Of a DNA stretch of 13,296 nucleotides, positions 13,044 to 13,296 are shown one piece after another (positions within the stretch are counted from its first letter, which is position 1; the number at the start of each line of letters is the position of its first letter). The notes beneath the pieces were generated by a model. That model was not told the DNA's origin. It was given only the letters and a program-made list of their open reading frames with translations, and did no database searches. The stretch is taken from contig JAKORQ010000213.1 of the NCBI GenBank assembly GCA_029777755.1, positions 1 through 13,296 of the forward strand. The letters run 5' to 3'. Source of the DNA: Planctomycetota bacterium (GTDB lineage: Bacteria; Planctomycetota; Phycisphaerae; Tepidisphaerales; Tepidisphaeraceae). Made by a program: the position numbers and the translations under genes.

Positions 13044-13295
13044 CCCTGGGTCGCGCAATGCGATCTGGCCGGTCTGCGCGCCTGGGCTGTCATCATCGGC
13101 ATTCTCGTGCCGGATGAGGACCATGTTCGATGGATCCCAGCGATAGGCAATCCTCGGGGGCAGCGTGCCATCCAGCGGTGGTGGCTGAACAGTCAGGCTT
13201 TTTGCCTTTCGCCCACTGCCATGCGGAGCTGCGCCTTCCAGTTTGATGTACTCCGCGCAGCGGATGGCCGAGGTGATGTTTTGTAGAACCCTGGC
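13044..13295 (-). CDS. Partial, apparently disrupted prepilin-like reading frame
   Basis: Enters from the right edge in a different frame from the 412-residue gene. The 84 codons from 13295 to 13044 have normal protein character: ARVLQNITSAIRCAEYIK, then a polar/proline segment, RIAYRWDPSNMVLIRHEN and a polar GAQTGQIALRDP. The pattern of an R-rich helix followed by beta strands matches the post-helix part of PulJ/PilW pilins, as in the gene at 11803 (FIMNYTLAKIRRAKM). After about 13044 this frame stays open to a stop at 12891, but it turns into arginine/tryptophan/proline-rich sequence. Coding evidence passes to the frame of the 412-residue gene. This may be the upstream part of the same gene (frameshift) or the end of a separate pilin gene. 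Confidence 0.5.
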
Positions 13296-13296
13296 G

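Noticed and set aside
12346..13146. A 266-codon open frame on the plus strand.
   Set aside because: It lies antisense to the prepilin-locus protein and has Gly/Arg/Val-rich shadow character with no recognisable domain.
1..13296. CRISPR array, tRNA, rRNA, insertion sequence or phage genes.
   Set aside because: No regularly spaced long repeats, no cloverleaf or CCA-type gene end, no transposase or integrase motif was found by eye.

Overview
The window reads as GC-rich chromosomal DNA from a bacterium with a cell envelope that carries lipoproteins and type IV pilin-like proteins. My best guess is a member of the Planctomycetota (Phycisphaerae-like). This rests on weak Shine-Dalgarno signals, the style of the lipoproteins and prepilins, a membrane protein with a DxSxS motif, and an 8-base GGCACGAA-type tandem repeat that I remember from planctomycete and verrucomicrobial genomes. 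No rRNA or other marker fixes the lineage, so this is inference.

Left part (1-5286): a membrane protein, cut by the window edge, runs leftwards from 345. Diverging from it is a rightward run: folP (dihydropteroate synthase), a small helical lipoprotein, a hairpin that looks like an intrinsic terminator, a promoter candidate, cdaA (membrane diadenylate cyclase), a YbbR/CdaR-like partner one base downstream, and a GT-B-type glycosyltransferase-like gene. This is a version of the folP-cdaA-cdaR arrangement seen in other bacteria, but with a lipoprotein inserted and no glmM after cdaR. The cyclase has D-L-G where the family normally has the catalytic D-G-A motif, while its RHR motif is intact.

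Middle part (5287-8259): a 115-residue glutamine-rich coiled-coil protein of unknown function lies on the minus strand, convergent with the glycosyltransferase. It is followed by radA/sms (DNA repair ATPase) and mtnA (methionine salvage), both rightward and close together.

Right-middle part (8260-10907): a compact three-gene ABC importer operon (ATPase, permease, NMT1/THI5-like binding lipoprotein) overlaps or nearly touches from gene to gene. The substrate is not evident; pyrimidine/thiamine precursor, riboflavin-type and nitrate/sulfonate-type ligands all fit the family. No TPP or FMN riboswitch was seen upstream.

A 320-base intergenic stretch (10908-11227) holds the 8-base tandem repeat and two hairpins, and I see no convincing gene in it. 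From 11228 to the right edge a leftward prepilin-type locus is present: a clear pseudopilin with a class III signal, a large 412-residue PilX/GspK-like protein without its expected N-terminal helix, and the end of another prepilin-like reading frame. The junction near 13030-13050 looks frameshifted or deleted.

Most of the window is housekeeping. The parts most worth a second look are the altered cyclase motif, the lipoprotein inserted in the folP-cdaA locus, and the broken junction in the prepilin locus.
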